From Kryptolebias marmoratus (Eukaryota; Chordata; Actinopteri; Cyprinodontiformes; Rivulidae), in NCBI RefSeq assembly GCF_001649575.2, contig NC_051436.1, forward strand, positions 10,771,141 through 10,835,140: a DNA stretch of 64,000 nt, read 5' to 3'. Numbering within the stretch: position 1 is the stretch's first letter; each line of letters opens with the position of its first letter. Both the position numbers and the translations under genes were made by a program. Shown in pieces: positions 1 through 16,300 of this stretch. The notes under the pieces are model-generated. The model was not told the origin of the DNA. It did no database searches and saw only the letters and a program-made list of their open reading frames with translations.

Positions 1-1199
1 TTGGAAACAAATAGAGAACTCTCTGTTGGTGCATTTAGCTGATTCTTGGGCCCAGTCTTTGTCCACAATCTCAAAGATCCAGTTTAAGAACTAACAGACC
101 CTGGCCTCCTTTAAGAACTTACGATTTTTAATATTTACAGTACACGGTATGACTTGTTTTTTTGGAACATACGTTGCCAATTTACCAGCGTCTACGAACA
201 AATTCTCTACTTGTTTGCTATCTAGTCCACTTTATAGCGAGGACAAACAAGTGGACAATGCTGACTAAAATCAAAGTAGTTACCCAGTTACCCAAAATGC
301 AAAGCGTTGTCAGGTTGTGTAGCTACGACGAGTCCATTCACTATTGTGTCTTGGTGACCAGCTGCTAGTAACAAAGTCACGGGCCTAGCTAGTATTTTAG
401 CTAGTTGCTAGCTCAAGAGCTGATCTAAAATCAGTTATTTAAGTTGTCTGCTATGTGTCGACACCAAAAGTGGTAAAACTGGTTCATTCTTCTCTGAATG
501 ATTCAAAAGTCGATCATTTCTTGACTGAAAATGGGTGAAAAAGCTGCCAAAGTCCAAATAAAACCTTTGAAAGACCTTCAGAAAGCCAGAAAAACTGATC
601 AAGACCATTTTAAAAGACTGCACACAATTCTGGCTCATTTAAAGTAAAATATGTAAAAAAAAACAACCCTTTGTACAGTTCAACTTTTAGTTTTTAAACC
701 AGATATGATTGGCAACGAAGCATTTCATAGCTTGGCTTTCAGTGCCTCTTTCTTCTGGTTAAACATCAACCTGAATTTTTTTGAAAAATGACTTGTTGCG
801 ATAACATCTCAATGATTGGAGAACAGCTTGTTTATTAAACAATGAGCTGGTGTTCCAGCTTCTGTTGTGGTGGTTTCCTTTGTCCTGGAGAGGGCCGAAG
901 GGTATAGGAAGGCGTTGGTGGGGGATGTTCTGCAGCTCGCCCCTGGACAGACAGGCACGTACCGCATCTCCCCGAGGGCTTCAACTACATATTTTTTCAC
1001 CGTGGCACGAAAACACACCGAGCTTTCCTGCCATTACTTCTCGCAGAGCCATGGGGGTTTAGAAAAACTAATAGGCTACTAAAAATACTTGGAGCCTGGA
1101 GGCCAGGCCGTGGCTTTTCCTGCTCTGCTTCCACCTCGCGCGTGGGGCCATTGAGGAAAGAGGAAACAAGCAGCTTTGGTTGTAAGGGAGTTTCCTGCA
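1..1199. other. Upstream spacer, no gene supported
   Basis: This AT-rich stretch contains only short open frames without splice-site support or natural composition. A moderately GC-rich part near 850-1030 is open in several frames, but I see no recognisable protein in it. It lies directly upstream of the bcl6b promoter, so it may hold regulatory sequence; nothing specific can be called. Confidence 0.5.
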
Positions 1200-1354
1200 G
1201 GACATTATAAAGAGCTCCCCGTCGGCGATCTGTGCTCACAGAGTTACCTCTGAACCAGAGGAGGCTGCTCCTCGTCTCTGACTGCTGACCGAACACCGAG
1301 CCAAGGGTTTGACGGCACAGCGGTGAACGTTCATTCTCGTCCCTGCTGGTCGGG
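1200..1354 (+). promoter_or_regulatory. bcl6b: Candidate bcl6b promoter and first non-coding exon
   Basis: A good TATA box (TATAAAGA) lies at 1206-1213. Transcription would be expected to start about 25-30 bases later, near 1235-1240. The sequence then runs without a credible coding start to a strong donor, CGGG followed by gtgagt, at 1354/1355. This gives a non-coding first exon of roughly 115 bases. The TATA position, the donor and the downstream 5' UTR exon are seen in the sequence; the exact start site is inferred. Confidence 0.5.
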
Positions 1355-1573
1355 GTGAGTCCTGATTCTCTAAAAACTGATATCTCTTTTTCTCTTATCT
1401 CTTTTCCTTTTCTTTGGTTGTCTGAATATTGTTTGCTTCACTAGCCTGTTTAGTTTTGACCTTATTTTACAAATATACCTGTAATGAGGAAGAATTATGA
1501 CATTTTGCAAATTTGTCAGATTCGGAATTACCATTTGTTATGAATAAATAACTAGTTTTTTTTCCTCATACAG

Positions 1574-1651
1574 GTACGAGTAGGGAGCTGGTCTCACCTA
1601 ACAGATGTGTCTGGGACACTTCAACATATTTATTCTATCAGTTGCATACAG
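1574..1651 (+). other. bcl6b: Candidate second 5' UTR exon of bcl6b
   Basis: A T-rich tract followed by cag precedes this 78-base block, and a near-perfect donor (CAG then gtaggt) follows it. It has no useful reading frame into the coding exon. It sits between the TATA-bearing first exon and the first coding exon, whose acceptor is near 1739, so a spliced 5' UTR exon is the simplest reading. Confidence 0.45.
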
Positions 1652-1753
1652 GTAGGTCCATCTAAAACTAAATGAATGCAAGCGTTCATCATTTCAGTTG
1701 GTTTAGGAATACCGTATGTCATATAATTTTGCTGACAGATCCGGGCGAGCCTG

Positions 1754-5289
<3,536 letters not shown>

Positions 5290-5424
5290 GGAGGGGGGGG
5301 GGGCTCACTGCGCACCCCTCGCGTCCGTCAGGAAAATGTCAAATCACCAGATTTGTTTCTAACCCAAGGTGCCAGTCAACGTCTTTTAGGCTACAAAAAA
5401 AAAAAAGAAAAAAGAAAAAAGCAG

Positions 5425-5430
5425 AATAAA
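5425..5430 (+). terminator. bcl6b: Likely bcl6b polyadenylation signal
   Basis: A canonical AATAAA lies 136 bases after the stop codon. An ATTAAA near 5913 could serve a longer 3' UTR. This is assigned by position and motif only. Confidence 0.45.
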
Positions 5431-6250
5431 CATTTTTATTTAGAGTAACAAAGAGATAGTTAGCATATCGTTGGACGAGGTTTGGATCCCAGTAATGCTT
5501 TAGAGGAAATGTTGGGAGTGGGCCGAGGCAAGTCATTGTAAAGGTTTGAGAGGAGTCGTAAAGAGGGGAAGAGAGTTTCGAAGATGAATTTGACAGAAAG
5601 AGCAAGTTTGTGAACGATGGAAGGAAGGCTAAAGCAAGTCGAAGTAAGCGTCAGTGAGGGGTTTGTAAGGTTTGGATCGGATTAAATATTTTAAATCTTA
5701 GCAGAGCACTTCGTTGGTTTTTCTCTCGTAAATGTGTATTTAACTCAGATTTATCTTAATCTCACGGCCTGGGGCCTGAAAGAATGTATCTGTGCAGTAA
5801 TAGATTTATAAACTGATCGTGTTGTGACCGCCGAAGGCGTTCAGACGAGACAACTGGAAGCAACTGAATTGTTATCGACCGTTTGAAGTTCATTTGCGGG
5901 ACAAATTTAAATTAAAGCCTTTTTCTATCATCTGGTGTTCGGTGTTCATTCACTCTAACTTGTTTTTGTTTTTATTATTGTCTTTAACTGTAACTATAGC
6001 AGACAGATTTAACATACCCCCCGAACGCCCTTCCTCTCGTTAGCAAACCCTTTCTGCTCGTGATTCACCTCATGAATCTGTTGGGTTTTTTTTTTATTTT
6101 GGTGTGGAAACAATGAATCCGAGGGCACCTGTTTCCTCCCGGGTGCTTGCGCTCCACGTTCGCAGGACCAGTCGACGCCACGTGCGGCGGCTTCCTGGAG
6201 GTCGGCGGTGAGGGGGGCCCCCGCAGTCCCCCCCCGCTGAACTCTCCCAC

Positions 6251-6377
6251 CCTCTGCCGTCGCCCGTTTCCTGCTCCACGATGAGTCTGCTGGACTCATT
6301 GTCTGCGCTCGCCTCGACAAAACACTGGAGGCTCGGACGGGACTTTCCGAGCTTCAGCAACTCTCCCTCCACCCATC
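6251..6377 (-). other. Unassigned exon-like block, minus strand
   Basis: On the minus strand a pyrimidine-rich acceptor (ttttcttctgtacag) is followed by 41 open codons and then a GG|gtggga donor-like site. The translation has a natural mixture of residues, including the strings LLKLGKSRPSLQ and SSRLIVEQETGDG, and third codon positions are moderately GC-rich. I do not recognise the protein. It lies in the bcl6b-slc16a13 spacer with no partner exon identified. It could be a relic exon, part of a lineage-specific gene, or chance. Confidence 0.2.
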
Positions 6378-6534
6378 CTGTACAGAAGAAAACATAAATA
6401 AAAATAAAAGAAGTCCTCCGGTCATCTAATTAGATTTAACGCAAAGGTTCTCCCCATCAATCAGTTCATAAAAGTCCAAAAAAACCTTTGAATGCCTATC
6501 ACCCGCCGCCCTTAATGCCAGAGTTTTAGCTTGT

Positions 6535-7095
6535 GATGAAGATGACCTTACAGCCATTTGGAGCTGTCACAATCAGCTACTACTACGTCAAGTTTCAGCT
6601 CAATATTGGCAAAAATGACCGAGCTGTAGCCGTGTTTATGTTGGATGATACTGATTAGCTGTGGCGGCCATCTTGATTTGAGCTGACTCCAAAGGTCGAC
6701 CGCTTTCTGAAAGTTTCATCAAAGTCCGTCCACTGGTTCGTGACACATTTTGCTAACAGACAAACGGGGCTCACTCCAACAGTTAGCATTAAAGTTTTAA
6801 GGAAAAACTCCTCTGTGGTGTGTAGCGCTTGGAGCCCGTGCTGTGAGTGACTCTCAGCTACTACCACACCAAATCTTAGTGCAATATCTGCAAAACTGAC
6901 TGGGTTGTAGCCGTCTTTGTGTTTTCTAAGGTCAGTTGGATGTGGTGGACATCTCTAATGGGTTCGGCTCCATAACTTAATGAGCTGTCGATGAACATCC
7001 AATGATTATTTCCTGAAAATCTCAAGGAAATTTGTTCATCGGTTCATGAGATATTTTGCTAACAAACAGACAGAGTTAATGGGAGGGAGAGCTCT
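6535..7095. repeat. Dispersed repeat family (GGCCATCTTGA-type), tandem pair
   Basis: Two diverged units share the phrases gctactac(ta/ca)c, caatat(t/c)(g)gcaaaa, a GGCCATCTTGA block and a tgctaacagac(a/g) end. Related copies occur at about 17105-17600, 45405-45650, 49665-49925 and 57030-57090. The shared order of phrases shows a dispersed element; its class is not clear to me. Confidence 0.55.
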
Positions 7096-7377
7096 CTGTT
7101 AGCGCTGAGCGATGGAGCGTGGCACTGTGAGGAATCGCTTAATGGCGACCTCTGCTGGACTTAATAACTCACTGCAGGCAACCCGGATCGAGCAAAGAGA
7201 CTGAAATACGGACACCGAATGATTACTCCAGTTAATTTGAATAAAACCAAAGTAATGTGTAATACAGTGAGTGAAATGCAAAACTTACAAGACTGTTTTT
7301 GCACGTAAGAACAAGTGACAATTTGAAATGAAAGTGAAAACTGTAAAAATCATTATAGGACATTAAAGAGCTTATGT

Positions 7378-7440
7378 CACACATTTGGAACTCAAGGCCT
7401 GCGGGCCACATCTGGCCCTTTGGTAACATTTTACCTGCCG
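7378..7440. mobile_element. hAT-like repeat fragment
   Basis: The segment has the wording typical of vertebrate hAT (Charlie-like) termini: an aactcaaggcc start, then gcgggccacatctggccc. Only one end is visible. Confidence 0.4.
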
Positions 7441-7631
7441 GTCTGTGACAGACTGAGTCTCTGTCGCATAATCTGGTGTAACTTTCTGAGCAAACTTCAA
7501 CAGGGATAAAGCACAGCAATATCCATCTTGCCCACCTGAAACAGCGGGGATCGTTCTGAGCGTTTTTGATCACCTGAGTTTGGAGGGAGAGTTTAATCCT
7601 AACAGGACTGACGAGCTAACGACAAGGCCGG

Positions 7632-7757
7632 ACGGATGGATGTTGGATGGATGGATGAATGTTTGGATGTTTGGATAAATGGATGGATGGATGGATGAAT
7701 GTTTGGATGGATGTTTGGATGGATGGATGTTGGATGGATGTTTGGATGGATGGATCT
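7632..7757 (+). repeat. GGAT/GGATGTTT minisatellite
   Basis: About 125 bases consist of GGAT units interspersed with GAATGTTT and GGATGTTT variants. It lies in the spacer upstream of slc16a13. Confidence 0.8.
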
Positions 7758-7950
7758 GCCTCCTCCTCTTTCCTAATAAAGTTTAATATATGATTAATTC
7801 CTACTGCAGGTAAGATATTTACTACTAACAGTCCTTCAAACTAAAACAAGCTGTGCGTTTATCACACAAACAAACAGCTCCAGCCCTCAGGACCCCTGCC
7901 CGTCTTCTCTCTGCATTAAATCTGATTGATTTAATCAGAAACTGCCCACG

Positions 7951-8135
7951 CTGATCCAACATGGCGGCTGGGACACCTGTAGCGGCCTCAGCTCTCACTG
8001 CGCAGACTCAGCAGCGCGTGCAGGGCTCCTGTCGCTCTCGCTGAAGTCTCGTGTTGATGCATTTTGTAGTTTTCTGCTTTCTGCAGTAAACCCTGGACCC
8101 CGGGGAGCTGACGGACACACACAGAGGGAGAAAAG
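7951..8135 (+). promoter_or_regulatory. slc16a13: Candidate slc16a13 promoter and first non-coding exon
   Basis: A YY1-like AACATGGCGGC element at 7958-7968 begins a locally GC-rich stretch that ends at a consensus donor (AAAAG then gtgagt) after 8135. No coding frame connects it directly to the first coding exon. The next acceptor in a suitable place is at 10334, just before the slc16a13 ATG. A TATA-less promoter with a 5' UTR exon spliced over about 2.2 kb is inferred. Confidence 0.4.
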
Positions 8136-8862
8136 GTGAGTTCAGTTTCAGGAAACTTTCAGCTCCGGCTCGTTCCGGTCTGATCCGGAGGTTTTTAGTT
8201 TTTACTGCAGCTGATCTCTGATAAAACTCTCCGAAACTTCAGGAATATTCTACAACAGCATGGCTCTGTTCGCAGCACGTTAACAGAGACGACTTAAACC
8301 ATTTCTAACTTTTAAATAAAATAAAACTGCTGAAAAAAAGCGCCCCTGTGGAGATGAATTAGTCTCGATGAGCGCTGCGTTCAAGTACAACTCGTAAAAT
8401 CAATTATCACCAATAAAAAAGCCTTTAACGTAAAAATAGACGTCAAAGTTTCAAGGCTCATAATTCATTGGCTAATTTGAGAACAATGATCTATTAGTAG
8501 ATTTATTAAAAGATTTATTAAGGATTTAAACTCTGCCTGAGACACCGGTCGCTTTAATGCTGAGCACTCTTTCAAAATAAAACTGACATTTCCCTGCAGC
8601 CTCATTTCACAGCTCATAAATGATATTAGGGGTCAGTTTTCCAGTCTGGTAAATTTGTTTAAATCATTTAAAGAAGTCTCATCACGTGATACTGGTAACT
8701 TTAAACCTGCTTCTTTGGATTTATCTCAATATTTTCAGAATATAAGTCCAGTTTTGTTTTTTAACTTTTTTTTTTTTTGATTTATATGCGCAGGCCTCCT
8801 GCAGAACAGAACAGCGCCTTCACCGGTGAGGAGGACAGGATGAGCTGAAGTGTCCCCAGCGG

Positions 8863-8945
8863 GGGTGTCCAACCCTGGTCCCCGAGGGACACGTCCTGCA
8901 TGTTTTACTGGCTTCGCTGCTCCAACTCGCCCGATTCAACGGTCA
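8863..8945 (+). mobile_element. Partial hAT-type MITE
   Basis: The gtccaaccctggtcc start and gctccaactcgcc segment are diverged matches to the left half of the palindromic MITE seen complete at 17784-17997. The right half is missing. Confidence 0.45.
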
Positions 8946-9540
8946 CTTATTTTACACGACGTGTTCTCGTTTATTTTGCATTACTTTGTAGACACTTTAA
9001 CACTGAAGAGACTTTTTTATTGTGTTGTTTTTTCTGCCAAAAAGGCCGGTTTATATGGTTTGAATGCACGGCAGACACAGATGATACAAACTCCACCAAA
9101 AAAAACTAATGCAAAGAAGAAAAAAAAATGCTGTGATTACAGAAAATAGGCAGGAGCAAAAAGAACAAAACACTTAAAAAAAACAAAAATACACCAGCAA
9201 GTAATAAAAAAAAGTTGCAAACTCACTCTACAAAATAAAGGACCACCAGGGGGACTCCAGGTTGGACTCAGCGGCGTCTTCCTGCCGTTTGACCCGGTTC
9301 TGGCAGCTCACCCCCGTGTCTCCTGCCTCCTAAACATGGTGGTTTACTTAGGGACCGTCAACAAATTACCGAACCAATGACGCTTGAAAAAACAAAAATG
9401 AAATCACCTCCACGTCATGAGAACTTCTGACCCAAGCGTTAGCGTTGAATTGTTTCACTGGACTGGGCTAATAAGACGCTCCTAATTGTGTCTGAATTTA
9501 AAGCGTTTCATATTTATTTATTTTTTAATGAAAAATTAAG

Positions 9541-9700
9541 GGGCTGCGGTGGTCGGTGCCGCGGTCTTGTGAGCCTGAGGTTGCGGGTTCGAGCCCAGGT
9601 TTAGGCTGGAAAGGAAGGCCATCCGGCGTGAAACAAATCGCCAAATCGTTCGCTCGCTGTGGCGCCCCCTGAAGAAGGGAGCAGCCGAAAGAACCGTTTC
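9541..9700 (+). mobile_element. tRNA-derived SINE-like element
   Basis: A polymerase III B-box-like sequence (GGTTCGAGCCC, about 9586-9596) follows a GC-rich head, and the body ends in the common teleost wording gctgtggcgcccc...gggagcagccgaaag. The A box is degenerate. It is repeat-derived rather than a functional tRNA. Confidence 0.5.
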
Positions 9701-9830
9701 ATTAGACCGAATTAATAAGATACACTGCTAATGAAACGATTCAACACTAATTTTTCATCTCCTCATTTTCACGTTGGTCAAACATCTAACCGCGTGTTTA
9801 GTCTCGACTGAAAGCTTTAACAGCCCAGGG

Positions 9831-10035
9831 GTCTCCAATCTTGGTCCTTGAGTGCCACCATCCTCAATGTTTTACTTGTTCCTCTGCTCCAACACACCTG
9901 ATTTCAATCAATGGGTGATTAACAGGCTTCTGCAGAACATGAAGAGGTGATTTAACCACTGAATCAGGTGTGTTGGAGCAGAGAAACAAGGAAAACATGG
10001 AGGACAGTGGCCCTCTGGTCCAGTGAGTGTTGGTT
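9831..10035. mobile_element. Palindromic hAT-type MITE, decayed right end
   Basis: It begins CAGGGGTCTCCAATC and contains inverted copies of an aacacacctgattcaa / gaatcaggtgtgttggagcag arm around a short centre. It is the same family as 17784-17997. The right terminus is degraded to ctggtccag. Confidence 0.6.
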
Positions 10036-10355
10036 AAGGAGTTTATTAGTTTGCAGAACCCACTGAACTCTAAAGTGATCAGTAACGTCTCATCAGGAGT
10101 CTGTCACCTTTCACTTACATCAGGTAAATAAAGGCTTGTGAAGCAACTCGGTCACACATACAGGACACAAACAGAGTTTATTGGCCAGCTGGAAGTTAAT
10201 CATTACGCTTCTGAAACAACTACAGAGTCTAAGACTCGTGCAGCACATTTGCTTTCCCCGAAGCCCTTTCTTAAAGACGCCCTCGGGACGCGGCCAGCTC
10301 ACCCGCGCTCTCGTTGCGCGTCGTTTTCCCTCAGGTGGACCGTCCCCAACGAGAC

Positions 10356-13300
10356 ATGCCGAAACCCGGGGACCGCAGCGGCGGGGCCGGAGGTCCGGAC
10401 GGAGGCTGGGGCTGGGTGCTGGTGGCCGCCATGTTCATCAGCACGAGCCTGGTCTTCGGCCTGATGCGCAGCCTGGGGATCTTCTTCGTGGAGTTTGTCC
10501 ACGTCTTCGACGAGAGCGCCCAGGCCATCTCCTGGATCTCGTCCATCGGCCTGGCGGCGCAGCAGTTCTTCAGTGAGTCCCCTCCCCTCCCCGTGTGATC
10601 AATTTTTAGGACGATGTGTTGGAAAATATTTGCTGAAGTGTAGTTTGAATGAATGAGTACAGCCACGAAGCAGCTCAGGTAAGTGAAGGTATATTTGACA
10701 TTCATCTTAAAGTAGTAAGAAGGCCTTAAGTGTTGTCAGGAGTTAAACTGATTGGTAAATTTATAAATAAAATGTGTGTTTGTTTTGCAGGTCCACTGGG
10801 AGCAGCACTTTGCAATGCGTATAACACCAGGCTGGTAGTGATGGTGGGAGGCCTCCTCTCGGGGCTCGGCCTCATTCTTGCCTCCCAGGCCACCTGTCTT
10901 GTCCATCTCTACCTCACTATGGGAGTAATCTCAGGTAAAATGGAGATTTTTTTATTTTATTCTGTTTTTTATACGCCTGAGCTCGTTATGTTACGGTGGA
11001 GTTTCTTGTCCGAGCTCTAAGTTGATCATCTTGTTACGTAGAAATGTCAAACTGCGCAGCTGGACACCTCGTGGGTTAGGGATGATCCCAATTGATTTCA
11101 AGGTCATGGGGTCACAAGTCCAAGTTACAGATGAACATTTTGTGAAACCTTGTCCCTTCTCNNNNNNNNNNNNNNNNNNNNNNNNNNNNNNNNNNNNNNN
11201 NNNNNNNNNNNNNNNNNNNNNNNNNNNNNNNNNNNNNNNNNNNNNNNNNNNNNNNNNNNNNTTCTGAGTAAGCATAGTCAAATCAATCAATCAATCAAAT
11301 TTTATTTGTATAGCACATTTCAGCAGCAAGGCATTTCAAGGTGCTTTACATAATTAAAAAACAAAATAAAAACAGCATGTGACAATGAATAAACAGTAAG
11401 AAAGAGACAAACATCAAAAACCCGCACTCTAACCCTAATNNNNNNNNNNNNNNNNNNNNNNNNNNNNNNNNNNNNNNNNNNNNNNNNNNNNNNNNNNNNN
11501 NNNNNNNNNNNNNNNNNNNNNNNNNNNNNNNNNNNNNNNNNNNNNNNNNNNNNNNNNNNNNNNNNNNNNNNNNNNNNNNNNNNNNNNNNNNNNNNNNNNN
11601 NNNNNNNNNNNNNNNNNNNNNNNNNNNNNNNNNNNNNNNNNNNNNNNNNNNNNNNNNNNNNNNNNNNNNNNNNNNNNNNNNNNNNNNNNNNNNNNNNNNN
11701 NNNNNNNNNNNNNNNNNNNNNNNNNNNNNNNNNNNNNNNNNNNNNNNNNNNNNNNNNNNNNNNNNNNNNNNNNNNNNNNNNNNNNNNNNNNNNNNNNNNN
11801 NNNNNNNNNNNNNNNNNNNNNNNNNNNNNNNNNNNNNNNNNNNNNNNNNNNNNNNNNNNNNNNNNNNNNNNNNNNNNNNNNNNNNNNNNNNNNNNNNNNN
11901 NNNNNNNNNNNNNNNNNNNNNNNNNNNNNNNNNNNNNNNNNNNNNNNNNNNNNNNNNNNNNNNNNNNNNNNNNNNNNNNNNNNNNNNNNNNNNNNNNNNN
12001 NNNNNNNNNNNNNNNNNNNNNNNNNNNNNNNNNNNNGGCTGGGGCTGGGTGCTGGTGGCCGCCATGTTCATCAGCACGAGCCTGGTCTTCGGCCTGATGC
12101 GCAGCCTGGGGATCTTCTTCGTGGAGTTTGTCCACGTCTTCGACGAGAGCGCCCAGGCCATCTCCTGGATCTCGTCCATCGGCCTGGCGGCGCAGCAGTT
12201 CTTCAGTGAGTCCCCTCCCCTCCCCGTGTGATCAATTTTTAGGACGATGTGTTGGAAAATATTTGCTGAAGTGTAGTTTGAATGAATGAGTACAGCCACG
12301 AAGCAGCTCAGGTAAGTGAAGGTATATTTGACATTCATCTTAAAGTAGTAAGAAGGCCTTAAGTGTTGTCAGGAGTTAAACTGATTGGTAAATTTATAAA
12401 TAAAATGTGTGTTTGTTTTGCAGGTCCACTGGGAGCAGCACTTTGCAATGCGTATAACACCAGGCTGGTAGTGATGGTGGGAGGCCTCCTCTCGGGGCTC
12501 GGCCTCATTCTTGCCTCCCAGGCCACCTGTCTTGTCCATCTCTACCTCACTATGGGAGTAATCTCAGGTAAAATGGAGATTTTTTTATTTTATTCTGTTT
12601 TTTATACGCCTGAGCTCGTTATGTTACGGTGGAGTTTCTTGTCCGAGCTCTAAGTTGATCATCTTGTTACGTAGAAATGTCAAACTGCGCAGCTGGACAC
12701 CTCGTGGGTTAGGGATGATCCCAATTGATTTCAAGGTCATGGGGTCACAAGTCCAAGTTACAGATGAACATTTTGTGAAACCTTGTCCCTTCTCGAATTT
12801 TACAGTTGTAACATAGGGATGTCAATCACCATATGTAGACACTTTATGGGGTAGGGGATGATCCCTAATGATTTCAAGATCACGGGGTCATAGGTCAAGG
12901 TCACAGATGACCCCTTTGTGGAACCTTGTTTGTGCCCTAACTCTGCAATCGTGTAACATAGGAATGTCAAACCGCGTAGCTGGACACCTCGTGGGCTAGG
13001 GATGATCCCAATTAATTTCAAGGTCATGGGGTCACAAGTCCAAGTTACAGATGAACATTTTGTGAAACCTTGTCCCTTCTCTAATTCTGCAGTTGTAACG
13101 TAGGAATGTCAATCAGCATATGTAGACACCTCATGGGTAAGGAAATGATCCCTAATGATTTCAAGGTCACAGGGTCATAGGTCAAGATCACAGATGACTC
13201 CTTTGTGAAACCTTGTCCGTGCTCTAACTTTGCAATTGTGTAATGTAGGAATGACAAACTGCTTATCTGGACACCTCATGGGTTGGGGATGATCCCTATT

Positions 13301-16300
13301 GATTTCAAGGTCACGGGGCCAATGGTTAAAGGCTTTGTAAAAACCTTGTCTATGCTCCAGCTTTCAGGAGCTTTTAGTGACTGAGTTTAGATGTGTCTTT
13401 TGAGGTGAATGTTTAAAAAAAGAAGAAAAACTTTTGCAGGTAATCAGTTAGCTGTGCAACTAGTTTGGAGTCCCGCGTGTGTCCAAACTGATTTCTTCGG
13501 TTCCTCCGACCTCCAGGTTTTGGCTGGGCGCTGGTCTTTACTCCCATGGTGGCCACAGTCATGGCCAACTTCACCCGTTGGCGGGCGCTGGCTTTGGGGC
13601 TGGGCTTCTCCAGCATCGGCCTGTCCTCCTTCGCGTTTAACCCCCTCTTCCAGCTGCTGGTGGAGACGTACGCCTGGCGAGGAGCCCTGCTCATCCTGGG
13701 GGCGCTCAGCCTCAACATCGTGGCCTGCGGAGCCCTCATCCGCCCGGAGTGCCAGCCTAAAGCCCGAGCGAAGGTACAGCCGCCGTCCGGCCTGCTGGGA
13801 GCCATGAGGGTTGGGTGGTGGGGTGGTGACATCGACGGGGTGAAACAGACTGACAGAGTGTTTCCGGTTGCCTTCGTCGTCAAAATTAAAGCCACAAGAA
13901 CCGGTCTTACAGCAGCTCCGCATTGCAGTTTTGGAACCGGAGTCTGAGCACCAGAGATGTGGGGCTTTAAGCCCCCCCCCCCCCGGACGCATGGCGCCAT
14001 CGTGACCTATTTTTCAGCACAAAATAAGTAATTACAGCTAAACGTGGTCTGTTTGTTTACTTGGAGGGGGCGGGGCTTAAACCTTGTACTGGAACCAGGC
14101 TAAGGGGACGCTGGTCTCGATCTGGCTTCAACTTCCAGGTTCCCAGCGGATGTCTAGTACAGTTTTTTAACACAATACAAATACTTAAAAATCGATATTT
14201 AAAGCCAATACTCAATATTATCGAAAATCAAGTGGGTTTTTTGGGGCTCCACAAAGCATTTCTTTGGGGGAAAAAATTGATTATTTTAGAAGCATAAAAG
14301 GTTTAAAACGACTCAAGCAGCCTTTTTTTGATTTAAAGAACAATTTCAAAGCTCCAGTAAAAAATTTTACTTTGATTTTTTTTGTGCTTGTGACTTCAGA
14401 ACTGTTAATTATTTAACAGTTAATACGGAATAAATGTGAATTTTTTTAGTTGGTTCTCTTTGCTTCCTGAAGAATAGAAATCAGACTCGTTGAATAAAAA
14501 TGGCAGACGTTCCAAACGGCGGGTCGTTTTCCTGTGAAACCGATGACCTGAGCTGCGTTCCGCTGACGGTAAATGTTCGTGTCTCTTTTGTTTCCCTCGG
14601 CTGCAGGAGGACTCGGGGAGCGGGTCGCCATCACGGTCCAACGTGCTGCAGAGAGCCGCCTCCCACCTGGAGCTGCCTCTGCTCTGCGAGCGGCCTTACC
14701 TCACTTACACTCTGGCCGTGACGCTCTTCAACTTCGGCTACTTCGTGCCGTACTTCCACCTGGTGGCCCACAGCCGCCAGGCCGGCTTCTCCGAGTACCA
14801 GGCCGCCTTCGTCATGTCGGCGGCGGGCGCGACGGACATCCTGGGCCGCGTGGCGTCGGGCTGGTTCTCCGACCTGGGCCACTTCCGGCTCGTTCACCTG
14901 CTGACCCTGTGGACGGTGTCGGCGGGCGCGTTCATCATGCTGCTGCCCGTCAGCTCACTGAGCGGCTCCTACGCCGCGCTGGTGGCGATCAGCCTGCTGT
15001 ACGGCTTCGGCTCCGGGGCGCTGACCTCCCTGGTGTTCGCCGTGGTGCCGATGATCATGGGTGTGGAGCGCGTGATGGGGGGCCTCGGGCTGCTGCAGCT
15101 CATCGAGAGCAGCGCGGGGCTGCTGGGGACGCCGCTGTCAGGTAGGAACAGAACCGTCGGCTCCTTCTGGATCGGCCCCGTAAACACGAGTTAACTCTGA
15201 AACTGAAAGCAGCTAAACATTAAGCGTGGGTCACATGAAGGCTGTGTTCTCAACTCAACCGGAAAACCTTTTTAAACTCAAATATCGTCTAATTCTGACC
15301 AGCGGGCCGCGCTTTTTAACCTTTGCACCTTCTTTCTGTTAGGTTTTACACACTTTTCTATCAATCAATATCTTCATAAGCTACCTGTACAGGTCAAATT
15401 CAAAATAAAATAGAAGCAAACCAAATAATGAAAAGAAACCTGTAATTAAATGCAATATTGAGCAGTAGGATAAGAGCATAGAAGAAAACAAGGGCTGGCC
15501 TAATCGTCGTGCTCTTTGGAATTAAAAGTCGGTTTTTAGAAGAGATTTCAAACCAATTACACAGAAAAATGAAGATTGTTCCAGAGCCCGGGAGCCGCCG
15601 CAGAAAAAGCTCCGTCTCCCGTAGTAACGAGCTGGGTCCTGGCCCGGGTCCGGTTTGTTTGGGAAGGTGTGAACGCCCAATCCAACTCTGGTCCGTCTAA
15701 AAACCTCGGCCTGGGTTCGGTTGAAGTGAACTCTGGGTCGGTTCGAATGCGTATGTGAACGCAAGCGGACCGGAGACCGCTCCAAAAGCAGGAAGTGGAG
15801 TACAGCACAGAGCCTTCTGGGTAAATGCGACCAAAACAAACGTGTTTCTACCACTAGGGGGAGAAATGGTGTCACAGACAAAACAGAAATCCTAAAACTG
15901 CCCAAATTTGACGCCACTCCATTTTTGTTTCCTTCTCCAGAAGAAGGAAGTTGCGCTCAGTGTCTTCTTCAGAGGTTTTTTTGTCGTTTCCTTCAGTAGT
16001 TCTCGGTGCGGCGCCACCACAGGCGAGGAGGGGAACAGGTCGCTGAAAGGATTTGACTCGATTGACTCGGTGCAGCGTGAATGAGAACCACAGCAGCTGA
16101 AAATGGAACAAATGTTGACATTTTGGTCCCCAATCAGAACCGAGTCCCCCGGACTGTCAGGTGTGAACGCAGCCTCAGAGTTCTGTTCGGGACAGAAGCA
16201 TGTAAAAGCTCTGATACGTCCCTTTAAAACACCGACAATCTCAGCATGAAATGGTTTCAGATTAAAACTCGGGCATGAAAATCCTCTCGTTGTTTTCAGT

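Noticed and set aside
9541..9700. tRNA gene suggested by a GGTTCGAGCCC box
   Set aside because: No A box or cloverleaf can be drawn and the flanks match a repeat body; it is a SINE. The same applies to 26340-26405 on the minus strand.
12037..12567. A second, tandem slc16a13-like gene
   Set aside because: The exons are identical to the first copy, including introns, and abut N gaps; no separate exons 3-5 exist.
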